64,000 bases of DNA from an uncultured Aquimarina sp. (GTDB taxonomy: Bacteria > Bacteroidota > Bacteroidia > Flavobacteriales > Flavobacteriaceae), in NCBI RefSeq assembly GCF_947492965.1, contig NZ_CANLOZ010000002.1, positions 620,001 to 684,000 of the forward strand, read 5' to 3'. The translations under genes were made by a program, and so were the position numbers. The first letter of the stretch is position 1, and each line of letters starts with the position of its first letter. Of this stretch, positions 17,421-25,618 are shown one piece after another. The notes beneath the pieces are model-generated. The model searched no databases. It saw nothing but the letters and a program-made list of their open reading frames with translations, and was not told the DNA's origin.

Positions 17421-18569
17421 ATGCTTTACACGATCATCGGAGCAGGAATTGGAGGGTTAACCACTGCATTAGCTTTTGAAAGAAATGGTATTGATTTTCA
17501 AATTTTTGAGCAAACACCTGAATTATTAGAGGTTGGTGCAGGAATTTGGTTAGCTCCGAATGCTTTACAAGTGTTAGATCATTTAGATATATTAGAAGAG
17601 GTACAGCAAAAAGGAAATACTATTGATCGAATTACTTTAGGAAAAGCTGATTTAACTTCGCTTTCAGATAATTATCAAAACTACATAAAAGATATTTTTG
17701 GATATACTACGGTTGCAATTCATAGAGCAAAACTTCAAAAATTATTATTTGAAAAGATTCCAGAAAATAAAAAACACCTTGGCAAATGTTTTCATAGTTA
17801 TGAAGAACTTTCTAATGGCAAAATAAAAGTGTTGTTTGAAGACGGGTCAAGTATAGAAACAGACTATTTAATTGGTGGTGATGGTATACATTCTAAAGTA
17901 AGAAAGCAACTTTTCCCTGGTAGCAAAACTAGATATTCTGGACAAACTTGCTGGCGCGGAATTGCAGATATATCGTTGGATGAAGAATTTCATCATCGAG
18001 GAATAGAACTTTGGGGAAACCAAATACGTTTTGGAATTTCCAGAATATCAGAAAACAAAGTATATTGGTTTGCCGTAGCAATAGATAAACAAAATGAAAA
18101 AGACGAAGCTGATACCAAGAAGAAGCTTCTCTCAATGTTTAATGACTTCCATCCTATCGTAAGCAACTTAATCTCCGCTACTTCACAAAAGAATATAATT
18201 CGTAATGATATAAGCGATATAAAACCTTTAGAAATTTGGCATAAAAACAATATCCTTTTGATAGGAGATGCTGGTCATGCGACCACACCAAATATGGGAC
18301 AAGGAGGTGCACAGGCTATTGAAGATGCTTATTACCTAAGTGAACTCATTAGTAAAAATACGAATAAGAACATTTTCGAAATATTTGAACAAAAACGAAG
18401 AAAAAAAGTAAATCAAATTGTAAAACAATCTTGGAATACTGGGAGAATAGCACATTGGAGATATGGAAAAGGGCTTAGAAATTTCTTTTTAAAGAATGCT
18501 CCCAAAAAAATGATTGAAAAACAAATGCTAGAAATGTATCAAATCGATAAAACCGTATCAATCCCTTAA
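17421..18569 (+). CDS. FAD-dependent aromatic-type monooxygenase (PHBH fold)
   Basis: This 382-residue flavin monooxygenase resembles the salicylate hydroxylase, kynurenine 3-monooxygenase and TetX group. The FAD dinucleotide motif GAGIGGLTTALAFE is at about 7-20. The DG motif is GGDGIHSKVRKQLFPG and the second FAD motif is LLIGDAGHATTPNMGQGG. WRGIADI and FGISRISENKVYWFA lie in the substrate domain. It is cytosolic and uses NAD(P)H and oxygen. The substrate is unknown. The 3' end overlaps the stop of the convergent methyltransferase gene by 4 bases. Confidence 0.87.
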   Translation: MLYTIIGAGIGGLTTALAFERNGIDFQIFEQTPELLEVGAGIWLAPNALQVLDHLDILEEVQQKGNTIDRITLGKADLTSLSDNYQNYIKDIFGYTTVAIHRAKLQKLLFEKIPENKKHLGKCFHSYEELSNGKIKVLFEDGSSIETDYLIGGDGIHSKVRKQLFPGSKTRYSGQTCWRGIADISLDEEFHHRGIELWGNQIRFGISRISENKVYWFAVAIDKQNEKDEADTKKKLLSMFNDFHPIVSNLISATSQKNIIRNDISDIKPLEIWHKNNILLIGDAGHATTPNMGQGGAQAIEDAYYLSELISKNTNKNIFEIFEQKRRKKVNQIVKQSWNTGRIAHWRYGKGLRNFFLKNAPKKMIEKQMLEMYQIDKTVSIP

Positions 18570-19243
18570 TAGGTTTTGTATAAATTAGTGACTAACACTC
18601 CTTTATTTGTACCTAATGGAATCGTGAGCAAATTTGTTACTTTTTTTGCTTTAAAATTAAAAGGAGGCGCTAACACATCCACACCACTCTTCTTTTTTAA
18701 ACGGATACCTTGACCAGATATAATATCTATATTAGGTTCAAAACTTTCGTTTGGAAGGTGTTCTGTAATAATTACGTATCGATATGAAGATAGTTTTGCA
18801 AGTGTGCTTTCAATTTCGGCATTGGATATATGTTGAAATACCTGACGAATTATTGCGCAATCTGCTACAGGTAACTCATCCTTTGCGATGTCTAAACAAT
18901 AAAAAGTTACGTGATCATGTTTAAACTTTTCTTTATTTCGAAGGATTAAACTATCTACAATATCCACAGCAAAATATTCTTTTGCATACTGCACCAGTTC
19001 TTTACCAACATTAAAATCTCCACAACCCAAATCACAAACGGTAATTGGACTTTCGAAAGATTCTAAAAACTGAGATAGCTTCTCTACATATGGCTTCTTG
19101 ATATTTGGATGATGAGATCCCTCGCCAGAATAGAAATCAGAACCGTCCGAACCCCACAAATTCTTATCGTAAATCTGTTCCATCGCTTCCTTTGTAGGCC
19201 AAGGTTTCTTTACTTTCTTAGTGTGATTTCTCTTTATATTCAA
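18566..19243 (-). CDS. Class I SAM-dependent methyltransferase
   Basis: The protein has 225 residues. The SAM-binding motif I is VCDLGCGDFNVGKEL, followed by FAVDIVDSLI (motif II acidic residue) and DCAIIRQVFQHIS. It is cytosolic. The opening KKPWPTKEAMEQIYDKNLWG is a common N-terminal helix of small-molecule or glycan methyltransferases of the FkbM/UbiE-like type. The target is unknown. It is convergent with the FAD monooxygenase and shares four bases with it. It is divergent from the Crp/Fnr gene. Confidence 0.82.
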   Translation of the reverse strand: MNIKRNHTKKVKKPWPTKEAMEQIYDKNLWGSDGSDFYSGEGSHHPNIKKPYVEKLSQFLESFESPITVCDLGCGDFNVGKELVQYAKEYFAVDIVDSLILRNKEKFKHDHVTFYCLDIAKDELPVADCAIIRQVFQHISNAEIESTLAKLSSYRYVIITEHLPNESFEPNIDIISGQGIRLKKKSGVDVLAPPFNFKAKKVTNLLTIPLGTNKGVLVTNLYKTY

Positions 19244-19354
19244 TGGCTAATAAGTTTTCAGATTCAAACCTACAAAATAAATGATTTAAAAAAATTTAAA
19301 TTTCAGAAAGTAATTTAATCTGTACTTTTAACAATCAATAAACACGTTTGCATC

Positions 19355-19912
19355 TTGGATCCATCAGTTTCAAAATTTATTCATAAACTTGGAGATTTTA
19401 CCGAAGAAGAATCTTTTTTAATAGCACAAGAAGTACTCCATAAAACATATAAAAAGAATGACTTCCTATTAAGAGTTGGAGAAACTTGTTCTTCATTATG
19501 TTATATTATTTCTGGTAGTTTCTATCACTTTAAAATGGATACTGATCTCAATGAAAATGCGATAGATTTAGGCGTGGAAAATGATTGGATTCTCAACCAT
19601 AAAAGTTTTACTTCTAGAAAGCCATCTGAATATGATATCAAAGCCTATGAGGATAGTGAAATCTTGGAACTTACGATAGATTCGATTCATAAACTCATTG
19701 GAATTTCCCAATCATTCCTAAAAATGGGCGTCGTACTACAAGAAGCTACAGCACGAATGTCTCTGTTGAATAATAATACTCCTGATCAAAAATATAAATA
19801 CCTTCTTGATAATAAGCCTCACATTATCCAAAAATTTCCTCAAAAAATTATAGCTTCTTATCTAAATATTACTCCCGAAACTTTAAGTCGAGTGCGAAAA
19901 AGGTTAAAGTAA
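19355..19912 (+). CDS. Crp/Fnr-family transcription regulator
   Basis: The protein has 185 residues and starts at a TTG; the frame has no ATG between the upstream TAA at 19316 and the conserved sequence. An N-terminal cyclic-nucleotide-binding-like barrel (LLRVGETCSSLCYIISGSFYH) is followed by a dimer helix and a short C-terminal helix-turn-helix (IIASYLNITPETLSRVRKRLK). The barrel lacks the Arg-Ser-Ala phosphate-binding cassette of true cAMP binders, so the ligand is unknown. It precedes a membrane protein and a P-loop kinase on the same strand. Confidence 0.83.
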   Translation: MDPSVSKFIHKLGDFTEEESFLIAQEVLHKTYKKNDFLLRVGETCSSLCYIISGSFYHFKMDTDLNENAIDLGVENDWILNHKSFTSRKPSEYDIKAYEDSEILELTIDSIHKLIGISQSFLKMGVVLQEATARMSLLNNNTPDQKYKYLLDNKPHIIQKFPQKIIASYLNITPETLSRVRKRLK

Positions 19913-19985
19913 TTTCTTGATTTGGATCAAGTGATCCAATGAATGAAACCTAAGATCTTTGATGTTTTAATATAATCTAAAACAT

Positions 19986-20627
19986 ATGAAACATCACATG
20001 TGTAAAAGTACGGGTTCTGCCCTGATTTTAGGAGCGCTATTAATAATAGTAACCATGGTATTACATCCTTCAGGAGGGACTATCGAATATATTCTTAAAA
20101 TTTCAAGATCTATTCAAAATACTCATGCACTGGCAATTTTTAGTTTGCCCATATTACTATTTGGATTTTATGGACTTACTAACGCGCTTATGGATACATA
20201 CAGGTTGTCAATTCTAGCTTTAATAGTAATTACTTTTGGACTTATTGCAGCAATGTTTGCAGCGCTTTTTAATGGACTTACACTGCCCTACTTTTTGAAC
20301 AAATATGCTGATAACCTGGATCAGAATATAGAAACCTTAAATATGATTAAAAACTATGGATTTGCTATTAATATTCCTCTGGATTATATCTTTATCGTAG
20401 CGTGTTGTTTTGCAATTTTTCTTTATTCCATTGCCAATATTTTAGAGCAAAAACATCCAAAATGGATCAGTTATTTAGGGATTTTTATTATTATTTTCTC
20501 TATTATTGGTGGATTCACAGATTTTGTATTTACAAGTTTAGTAGGTTTTAGAATATTTACTTTTAGTATAGCTGCTTGGGTATTGTCAAATGGAATTTTA
20601 TTAGTAATGTATTCTTCGAGAAAATGA
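19986..20627 (+). CDS. Polytopic membrane protein of unknown function
   Basis: This 213-residue protein has about six hydrophobic segments (for example SALILGALLIIVTMVLHP, IFSLPILLFGFYGLT and LSILALIVITFGLIAA) and no recognised motif. It resembles the small DUF4386-type membrane proteins often found beside regulators in Flavobacteriia. Its stop overlaps the start of the P-loop kinase gene by an ATGA, so the two are translationally coupled. It lies 73 bases after the Crp/Fnr gene, which suggests one operon of regulator, membrane protein and kinase. Confidence 0.65.
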   Translation: MKHHMCKSTGSALILGALLIIVTMVLHPSGGTIEYILKISRSIQNTHALAIFSLPILLFGFYGLTNALMDTYRLSILALIVITFGLIAAMFAALFNGLTLPYFLNKYADNLDQNIETLNMIKNYGFAINIPLDYIFIVACCFAIFLYSIANILEQKHPKWISYLGIFIIIFSIIGGFTDFVFTSLVGFRIFTFSIAAWVLSNGILLVMYSSRK

Positions 20628-21169
20628 AAATCTTAATATTTGGAGCTTCGGGTACAGGAAAAACAACATTAGCTAAAGAAATTGCTAAACGTATAGATTT
20701 TATTCATTTAGATTCTGATGACTTCTATTGGAAAAAAACAACACCTCCTTTCCAGAAAAAAATACCATTACCAGAAAGAAATGAAAATCTGAAAGCTGCT
20801 TTTGATCTTCATGAAAATGTAATTATCAGTGGTTCCTTAGTGAGTTGGGGAAAACAATGGGAATCACTATTTGATCTCGTAGTTTTTATATATCTAAACA
20901 ATGAAGAACGAATGAACAGATTGATCCAAAGAGAACAAGAAAGATATGGAACGCTGTTATTACACGATAAAAGCACTCAAGAACATTCAAAAGCTTTTTT
21001 ATCTTGGGCCAATCAATATGAGAATCCAGATTTTGACGGTAGAACCCTCAAAGTCCATCTCCAATGGATAGAGAGACTAAATTGTAAGGTTATAAAAATT
21101 CGCGGAGAGATTCCATTAAAAGAAAAAATAAAAACGATTACCTCAGAAATTAATAAGGAATATTTTTAA
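20624..21169 (+). CDS. P-loop kinase (adenylate-kinase/topology-modulation-like)
   Basis: The protein has 181 residues from the ATG at 20624. An upstream in-frame start at 20576 would overlap the previous gene by 50 bases and break the P-loop position. The Walker A motif GASGTGKTTLAKEIA is at residues 7-21, followed by a DSDDFYW acceptor loop and a lid-like FDLVVFIYLNNEERMNRLIQRE. The fold is that of small-molecule nucleoside or shikimate-type kinases, often annotated as AAA or FlaR-like. The phosphate acceptor is unknown. Its start overlaps the stop of the membrane protein gene (ATGA). Confidence 0.75.
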   Translation: MKILIFGASGTGKTTLAKEIAKRIDFIHLDSDDFYWKKTTPPFQKKIPLPERNENLKAAFDLHENVIISGSLVSWGKQWESLFDLVVFIYLNNEERMNRLIQREQERYGTLLLHDKSTQEHSKAFLSWANQYENPDFDGRTLKVHLQWIERLNCKVIKIRGEIPLKEKIKTITSEINKEYF

Positions 21170-21197
21170 GTACAATAATCTTTTATACAGTTGATGA

Positions 21198-22232
21198 TTA
21201 CGAAAGAGATTCTCTATATTTTAAAGCTGTAGTATTGGTGATTTTTTTAAAAGAAGCATTAAATGATGAGATACTGTTAAAACCACTTTCATAGGCAATT
21301 GCGGCAATTTTAAAATTTTTGTACGCTGGCATACCCAATAATTTCTTTGCTTCCTCTACTCGATATCTAGCGATAAATTGAGAATAATTCTCATTTTTAT
21401 GTTGATTAATAATCTGTGATAATTGTTTAGATGTTATTCCGATTTTATCACTAAGCTTAGTTAAGGTAATTTCTGGATCCAAATACAATTTCTCTTCCTT
21501 CATTAGATATATAAGCTTATCGAGATAGATTGTTGCATTTTGATCAGAAATGGAAGAACCCGTATATTTTTTTGGTTCTATTTTAAATAGAGATACATTT
21601 TTTAATCCCCATATCGCTAGGGTGATTATTACTATTGAAAATAAAAATGCTGTACTTAAATAAGGTACCCATCGAAAAAAAACTCCAATTTGTACAAGTG
21701 ACATTAGCATGGTAAGTAATGTCAAAAAGAACAGCCAAGTATATGTCTTTTTTTCTTTAACAATCAACCGTTCTTTACTTCTTAGCAACCAATACAAAGT
21801 ATAAACTCCATATCCTAAAATATGTAGTAATAATCCAATAAAGATCATTCTGGAAAACTGAGAACCATCATTAGGAATTAGCCAACAAAATCCTACGAAA
21901 AATAACAGCGGAATATAATGTACTTGCAATACCTTATGCCCCTCTTTCTTATTGTTGGCACTTAGATTTTTAGCATATAGCCATAAAGATGGACCTATAG
22001 CTAATAACATCCCCAAAAAAACATTTCTAACGATGGGATCAATAGGAAAATAGTTATAAAACAAGGATTTCCCAATCCTTAAACTAAATGCCAGAAGATA
22101 TACCGCTAAAAAAATATTTGCACTTTTTCGCTGTTCTTTACTGATGATCAAGAAGGTACCAAAAAACAAGGCAATTATTAGGCCAACACTTCCTAATAAC
22201 AACTCGATATGTTTAAAAATCTCAGGATTCAT
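21198..22232 (-). CDS. Membrane-bound AraC-family transcription regulator
   Basis: The protein has 344 residues. About 210 N-terminal residues form seven hydrophobic segments (for example LLGSVGLIIALFFGTFLII and AFLFSIVIITLAIWGL). The C-terminal 100 residues are an AraC helix-turn-helix pair (LTKLSDKIGITSKQLSQIIN and the second helix set FKIAAIAYESGFNSISSFNASFKK). This architecture, a 7TM sensor plus AraC domain, is common in Bacteroidota and suggests direct sensing in the membrane. It lies 113 bases downstream of gntP on the same strand and may be co-transcribed or independent. Confidence 0.87.
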   Translation of the reverse strand: MNPEIFKHIELLLGSVGLIIALFFGTFLIISKEQRKSANIFLAVYLLAFSLRIGKSLFYNYFPIDPIVRNVFLGMLLAIGPSLWLYAKNLSANNKKEGHKVLQVHYIPLLFFVGFCWLIPNDGSQFSRMIFIGLLLHILGYGVYTLYWLLRSKERLIVKEKKTYTWLFFLTLLTMLMSLVQIGVFFRWVPYLSTAFLFSIVIITLAIWGLKNVSLFKIEPKKYTGSSISDQNATIYLDKLIYLMKEEKLYLDPEITLTKLSDKIGITSKQLSQIINQHKNENYSQFIARYRVEEAKKLLGMPAYKNFKIAAIAYESGFNSISSFNASFKKITNTTALKYRESLS

Positions 22233-22345
22233 ATAAAAGCAAAGAAAATAATTTTCCTATTGCTTTACTATTAATAATACGATAAAGAATTGAATAAATT
22301 TAAACTTTTATAGAAACGAATCATTAACACTTATAAACACGGGAT

Positions 22346-23689
22346 TCAAAATATATACCATAGTAACAAAGACATTATAACTCCAGTTATAGCTATCAGA
22401 GTTGTCATTACAGTCCAAGAACGAAATGTTTGTTTTTCGGTCATACCCAAATATTGACCCACTAACCAAAATCCACTATCATTTACATGTGATAACATAG
22501 TTGCTCCAGATGCTATAGAAATTACAAATAATGCTATCTGTGCAGCACTAAAATTACCAGCCATAATTATTGGAGAAGTAATTCCAGCTGCAGCGATCAT
22601 TGCTGTAGTTGCGGAACCTTGCAAAACTCTTATTAATGCTGCTACAATAAAAGCAAATAATAACGGATGAATATATGAGCTCTGTAATGATGAAGCTAAC
22701 AATTCTCCAGCCTTTGTATCTACCAATATTTGTTTAAATGCGCCTCCAGCTCCTGTAAGCAGTATGATCGCTCCTGCAGGTTTAAAAGACTTCATAGAAA
22801 TTTTTAATAAATCATCTCTGGTAACACCTCGTTTAATTCCTAAGAAATACCAAGCAATTAAATTTGCCATAATTAGTGCTGTAAAAGGATGTCCTAATAA
22901 TGTTATCGTATATAGTATTGCTTTCGGGAACTGACTTTGATCAAACCAATCTCCCAACAATACTGTTTTTAGTACAATAAATACTATCGGGAACATAATA
23001 ATTCCAATAATACCAATTGGATTTGGAGGATTATCAATAGTAGTGCTAATAACCTCTGTATTTGGAATATCTAGTTTAATTTTTTTTGAAAGATATTTAC
23101 CTAACATGGGACCACTAATAATAGCAGCAGGAATTCCTGTTAAAAATCCAAAAACGATAACCCAACCTAAATTAGCGCCTAATATATCAGCAACTGCTAC
23201 TGGTCCTGGTGTTGGGGGAATAAAACTATGAGTAATTGCTAAACCAGCTAATAAAGGAATTGCATATAACAATAATGATTTTTTGGTTTTTCTTGCAATT
23301 GCATACACAATAGGTATAAGGATAATAAAAGCTACATCAAAAAATACGGGGATTGCAATGATAAATCCCGTAATCATCAAAGCCCATGAAGCATTTTTTT
23401 CTCCAGCTAATTTTAGTATATAATTTGCTAATCCTTGTGCGCCACCCGAATGTTCAAGTAAACCTCCAAACAATGCACCTAATCCTACTACGGTAGCCAC
23501 AAACCCCAGCGTACCTCCCATTCCGTTTTTTATACTATTGAGAACATCTTCTGCTGGTAATCCTGCTAAAATTCCAACAATAATACAAACAATAAGCAAA
23601 GCAATAAATGCTTGCATACGAAGCTTTAAGATCATAAAAAGTAAAGCAGCAATTCCAATTCCTACTGCTATTAATAATTGATAGTCCAT
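22346..23689 (-). CDS. gntP: Gluconate:H+ symporter (GntP family)
   Basis: This 447-residue polytopic inner-membrane permease imports gluconate or related sugar acids with protons. GntP-family features include the strongly hydrophobic N-terminus (MDYQLLIAVGIGIAALLF), FFDVAFIILIPIVYAIAR, the THSFIPPTPGPVAVADILGAN loop and LQGSATTAMIAAAGI near the C-terminus. It is the last gene of the GH3-(gluconokinase/6PGDH)-gntP operon, starting 3 bases after the bifunctional enzyme's stop. Substrate specificity within the family (gluconate, idonate, glycerate, fructuronate) is inferred from the linked gluconokinase. Confidence 0.92.
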   Translation of the reverse strand: MDYQLLIAVGIGIAALLFMILKLRMQAFIALLIVCIIVGILAGLPAEDVLNSIKNGMGGTLGFVATVVGLGALFGGLLEHSGGAQGLANYILKLAGEKNASWALMITGFIIAIPVFFDVAFIILIPIVYAIARKTKKSLLLYAIPLLAGLAITHSFIPPTPGPVAVADILGANLGWVIVFGFLTGIPAAIISGPMLGKYLSKKIKLDIPNTEVISTTIDNPPNPIGIIGIIMFPIVFIVLKTVLLGDWFDQSQFPKAILYTITLLGHPFTALIMANLIAWYFLGIKRGVTRDDLLKISMKSFKPAGAIILLTGAGGAFKQILVDTKAGELLASSLQSSYIHPLLFAFIVAALIRVLQGSATTAMIAAAGITSPIIMAGNFSAAQIALFVISIASGATMLSHVNDSGFWLVGQYLGMTEKQTFRSWTVMTTLIAITGVIMSLLLWYIF

Positions 23690-23692
23690 AGA

Positions 23693-25609
23693 TTAGCTTT
23701 TCCAGTTTGTATGAAAATATTGATCCAGAGGTTTATCAACTCTTTGATAGGTATGCGCCCCAAAATAATCTCGTTGCGCTTGTATAATATTCGCTGATGA
23801 TTGAGCAGATGTATAGCTATAAAAGTAGTTGATCGCGGATGACAATACAGGAAGTGGATATCCAGATTTTAAACCAGCACTTACTACTTCAGAAAGAGCG
23901 GTTACATTAGATTTTAAAGTTTGAACAATGGACGGAAAAAGCAGTAAAGAAGATTGATCCTTTAAAAGAAATAATTCTGAAATCTTTTCCATTATGGTAC
24001 TTCGTATAATACATCCATTAGTCCATATTCTAGCTATTTCCGAAAGATTTAATTCCCATTGATACGTAGTCGAAGCTTCCTGCATTAATTCAAAACCAAT
24101 ATGATGATTAATAATACTTGTAGCGATAAAAGCCTTTTCCAAATTATTGATAAACGTTTCCTCATCTAAGTCGCATTGACTTTTATCTAATTTATATATT
24201 TCTGAGGCTTCTACTCTTTTAGATTTGATTCCAGAAACATTACGAGCCATTACAGATTCTGAGATCGTTGGTAAAGAAACTCCCAGTTCTAAAGCTGCAA
24301 CTGTGGACCATCCTCCAGTTCCTTTTTGCCCTGCTTTATCCAAAATCTTATCTATCAAAAAATCCTCATTTTCTTTTTTTAATAAAAGATCTGCCGTTAT
24401 TTCGAGTAAATAGCTCTGCGCACCATTGTTTATCCAATTCTTAAATATATCAGAGATTTCAATAGGAATTTTAGAAAGATAAAATCTTAATAAATGATAA
24501 GTCTCTGCCAAAAGTTGCATTTCGGCATACTCAATACCATTATGTACCATCTTTACAAAATGTCCAGATCCATCTGGTCCTATATACGTGCAACAACTGC
24601 GATCGCTTTTATCTTTCGCAGCAATAGCTTCTAGGAACTTGCCAGATCTTTCATAGGCCACTTTAGCGCCTCCAGGCATGATAGAAGGTCCTTTTAATGC
24701 ACCTTCTTCGCCTCCTGAAATTCCGGTACCCAAAAAATGAATGTTACTTTTAGCCAATTTTTCACTTCTTTCTAAGGTAGCCTTATAATGAGAATTTCCT
24801 CCATCTATGATACAGTCTCCATTTGATAATAATGGAATTAATGCTTCTATTACTAAATCAATGGGTTTACCAGCATTGACCATTACCATGATCGTTCTAG
24901 GTTGTTCTATAGAGTTTACGAATTTTTCTAAATCATCAAAACCTAAAACAGTATCGTTTTCAGATTGGTCTTCTACAAACCTCTTTGCTACATCTACTTC
25001 GATCCCATCGACGTGTCTATTATAAACAGAGAGTCTAAAATTGTTAGATAACAGGTTTTTAGCTAAGCTTTTACCCATAACTCCCAACCCTATCAATCCT
25101 ATTTCTGATTTGTTCGTATTCAACTTGGATTTAATTTCATTTATGATTTGATCTATACTTTTATCAATATGAATAACAATACCTCCTTTTGGCTTTTCCA
25201 AAGTTTCGAACTGTGAAACCAACATTTCTTTCTTAAAAAAGTGATTTTTTCTAGCCTCCAACCTGTTTGCAATAAGCTCAAAACTTCCTTCCAAAAAAAT
25301 CCATTTTATATAATTTGGACCTACACCTTGCAAGGTATTTCTATAGGATTCTTTTAAAGCAGAACACGCCAATACCGCTCCTTCCTTTGTATTCCATTCA
25401 GAAATTGCATCTGCCAATTTTTGTAGCCAAGGTCCTCTATCTATATCATTCAATGGGAAACCATCAGACATTTTTTGAATATTCTCCTTGGGATGAAAAT
25501 CATCTGCATCATAAAACGGAATCCCTAAGTTTTCTGCTAAAGCTTTTCCAACTGTAGTTTTACCACTTCCGGAAACTCCAAATACAATATAGACTATAGC
25601 ATTCTGCAT
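23693..25609 (-). CDS. Bifunctional gluconokinase / 6-phosphogluconate dehydrogenase fusion
   Basis: A single 638-residue frame joins two enzymes. Residues 1 to about 165 are a complete gluconokinase (GntK), with Walker A GVSGSGKTTVGKALA, YDADDFHPKENIQKMSDG and the DRGPWL lid. Residues from about 168 to the end are a complete 6-phosphogluconate dehydrogenase (Gnd) with the Rossmann motif GLIGLGVMGKSLAKNL, GGEEGALKGPSIMPGG, catalytic FVKMVHNGIEYAEMQ and the C-terminal AQRDYFGAHTYQRVD. The pair turns gluconate into ribulose-5-phosphate in two steps. There is no stop or frameshift at the joint, and the linker is short. It is the middle gene of an operon with a GH3 lipoprotein and gntP. Confidence 0.95.
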   Translation of the reverse strand: MQNAIVYIVFGVSGSGKTTVGKALAENLGIPFYDADDFHPKENIQKMSDGFPLNDIDRGPWLQKLADAISEWNTKEGAVLACSALKESYRNTLQGVGPNYIKWIFLEGSFELIANRLEARKNHFFKKEMLVSQFETLEKPKGGIVIHIDKSIDQIINEIKSKLNTNKSEIGLIGLGVMGKSLAKNLLSNNFRLSVYNRHVDGIEVDVAKRFVEDQSENDTVLGFDDLEKFVNSIEQPRTIMVMVNAGKPIDLVIEALIPLLSNGDCIIDGGNSHYKATLERSEKLAKSNIHFLGTGISGGEEGALKGPSIMPGGAKVAYERSGKFLEAIAAKDKSDRSCCTYIGPDGSGHFVKMVHNGIEYAEMQLLAETYHLLRFYLSKIPIEISDIFKNWINNGAQSYLLEITADLLLKKENEDFLIDKILDKAGQKGTGGWSTVAALELGVSLPTISESVMARNVSGIKSKRVEASEIYKLDKSQCDLDEETFINNLEKAFIATSIINHHIGFELMQEASTTYQWELNLSEIARIWTNGCIIRSTIMEKISELFLLKDQSSLLLFPSIVQTLKSNVTALSEVVSAGLKSGYPLPVLSSAINYFYSYTSAQSSANIIQAQRDYFGAHTYQRVDKPLDQYFHTNWKS

Positions 25610-25618
25610 ATAAGATAA

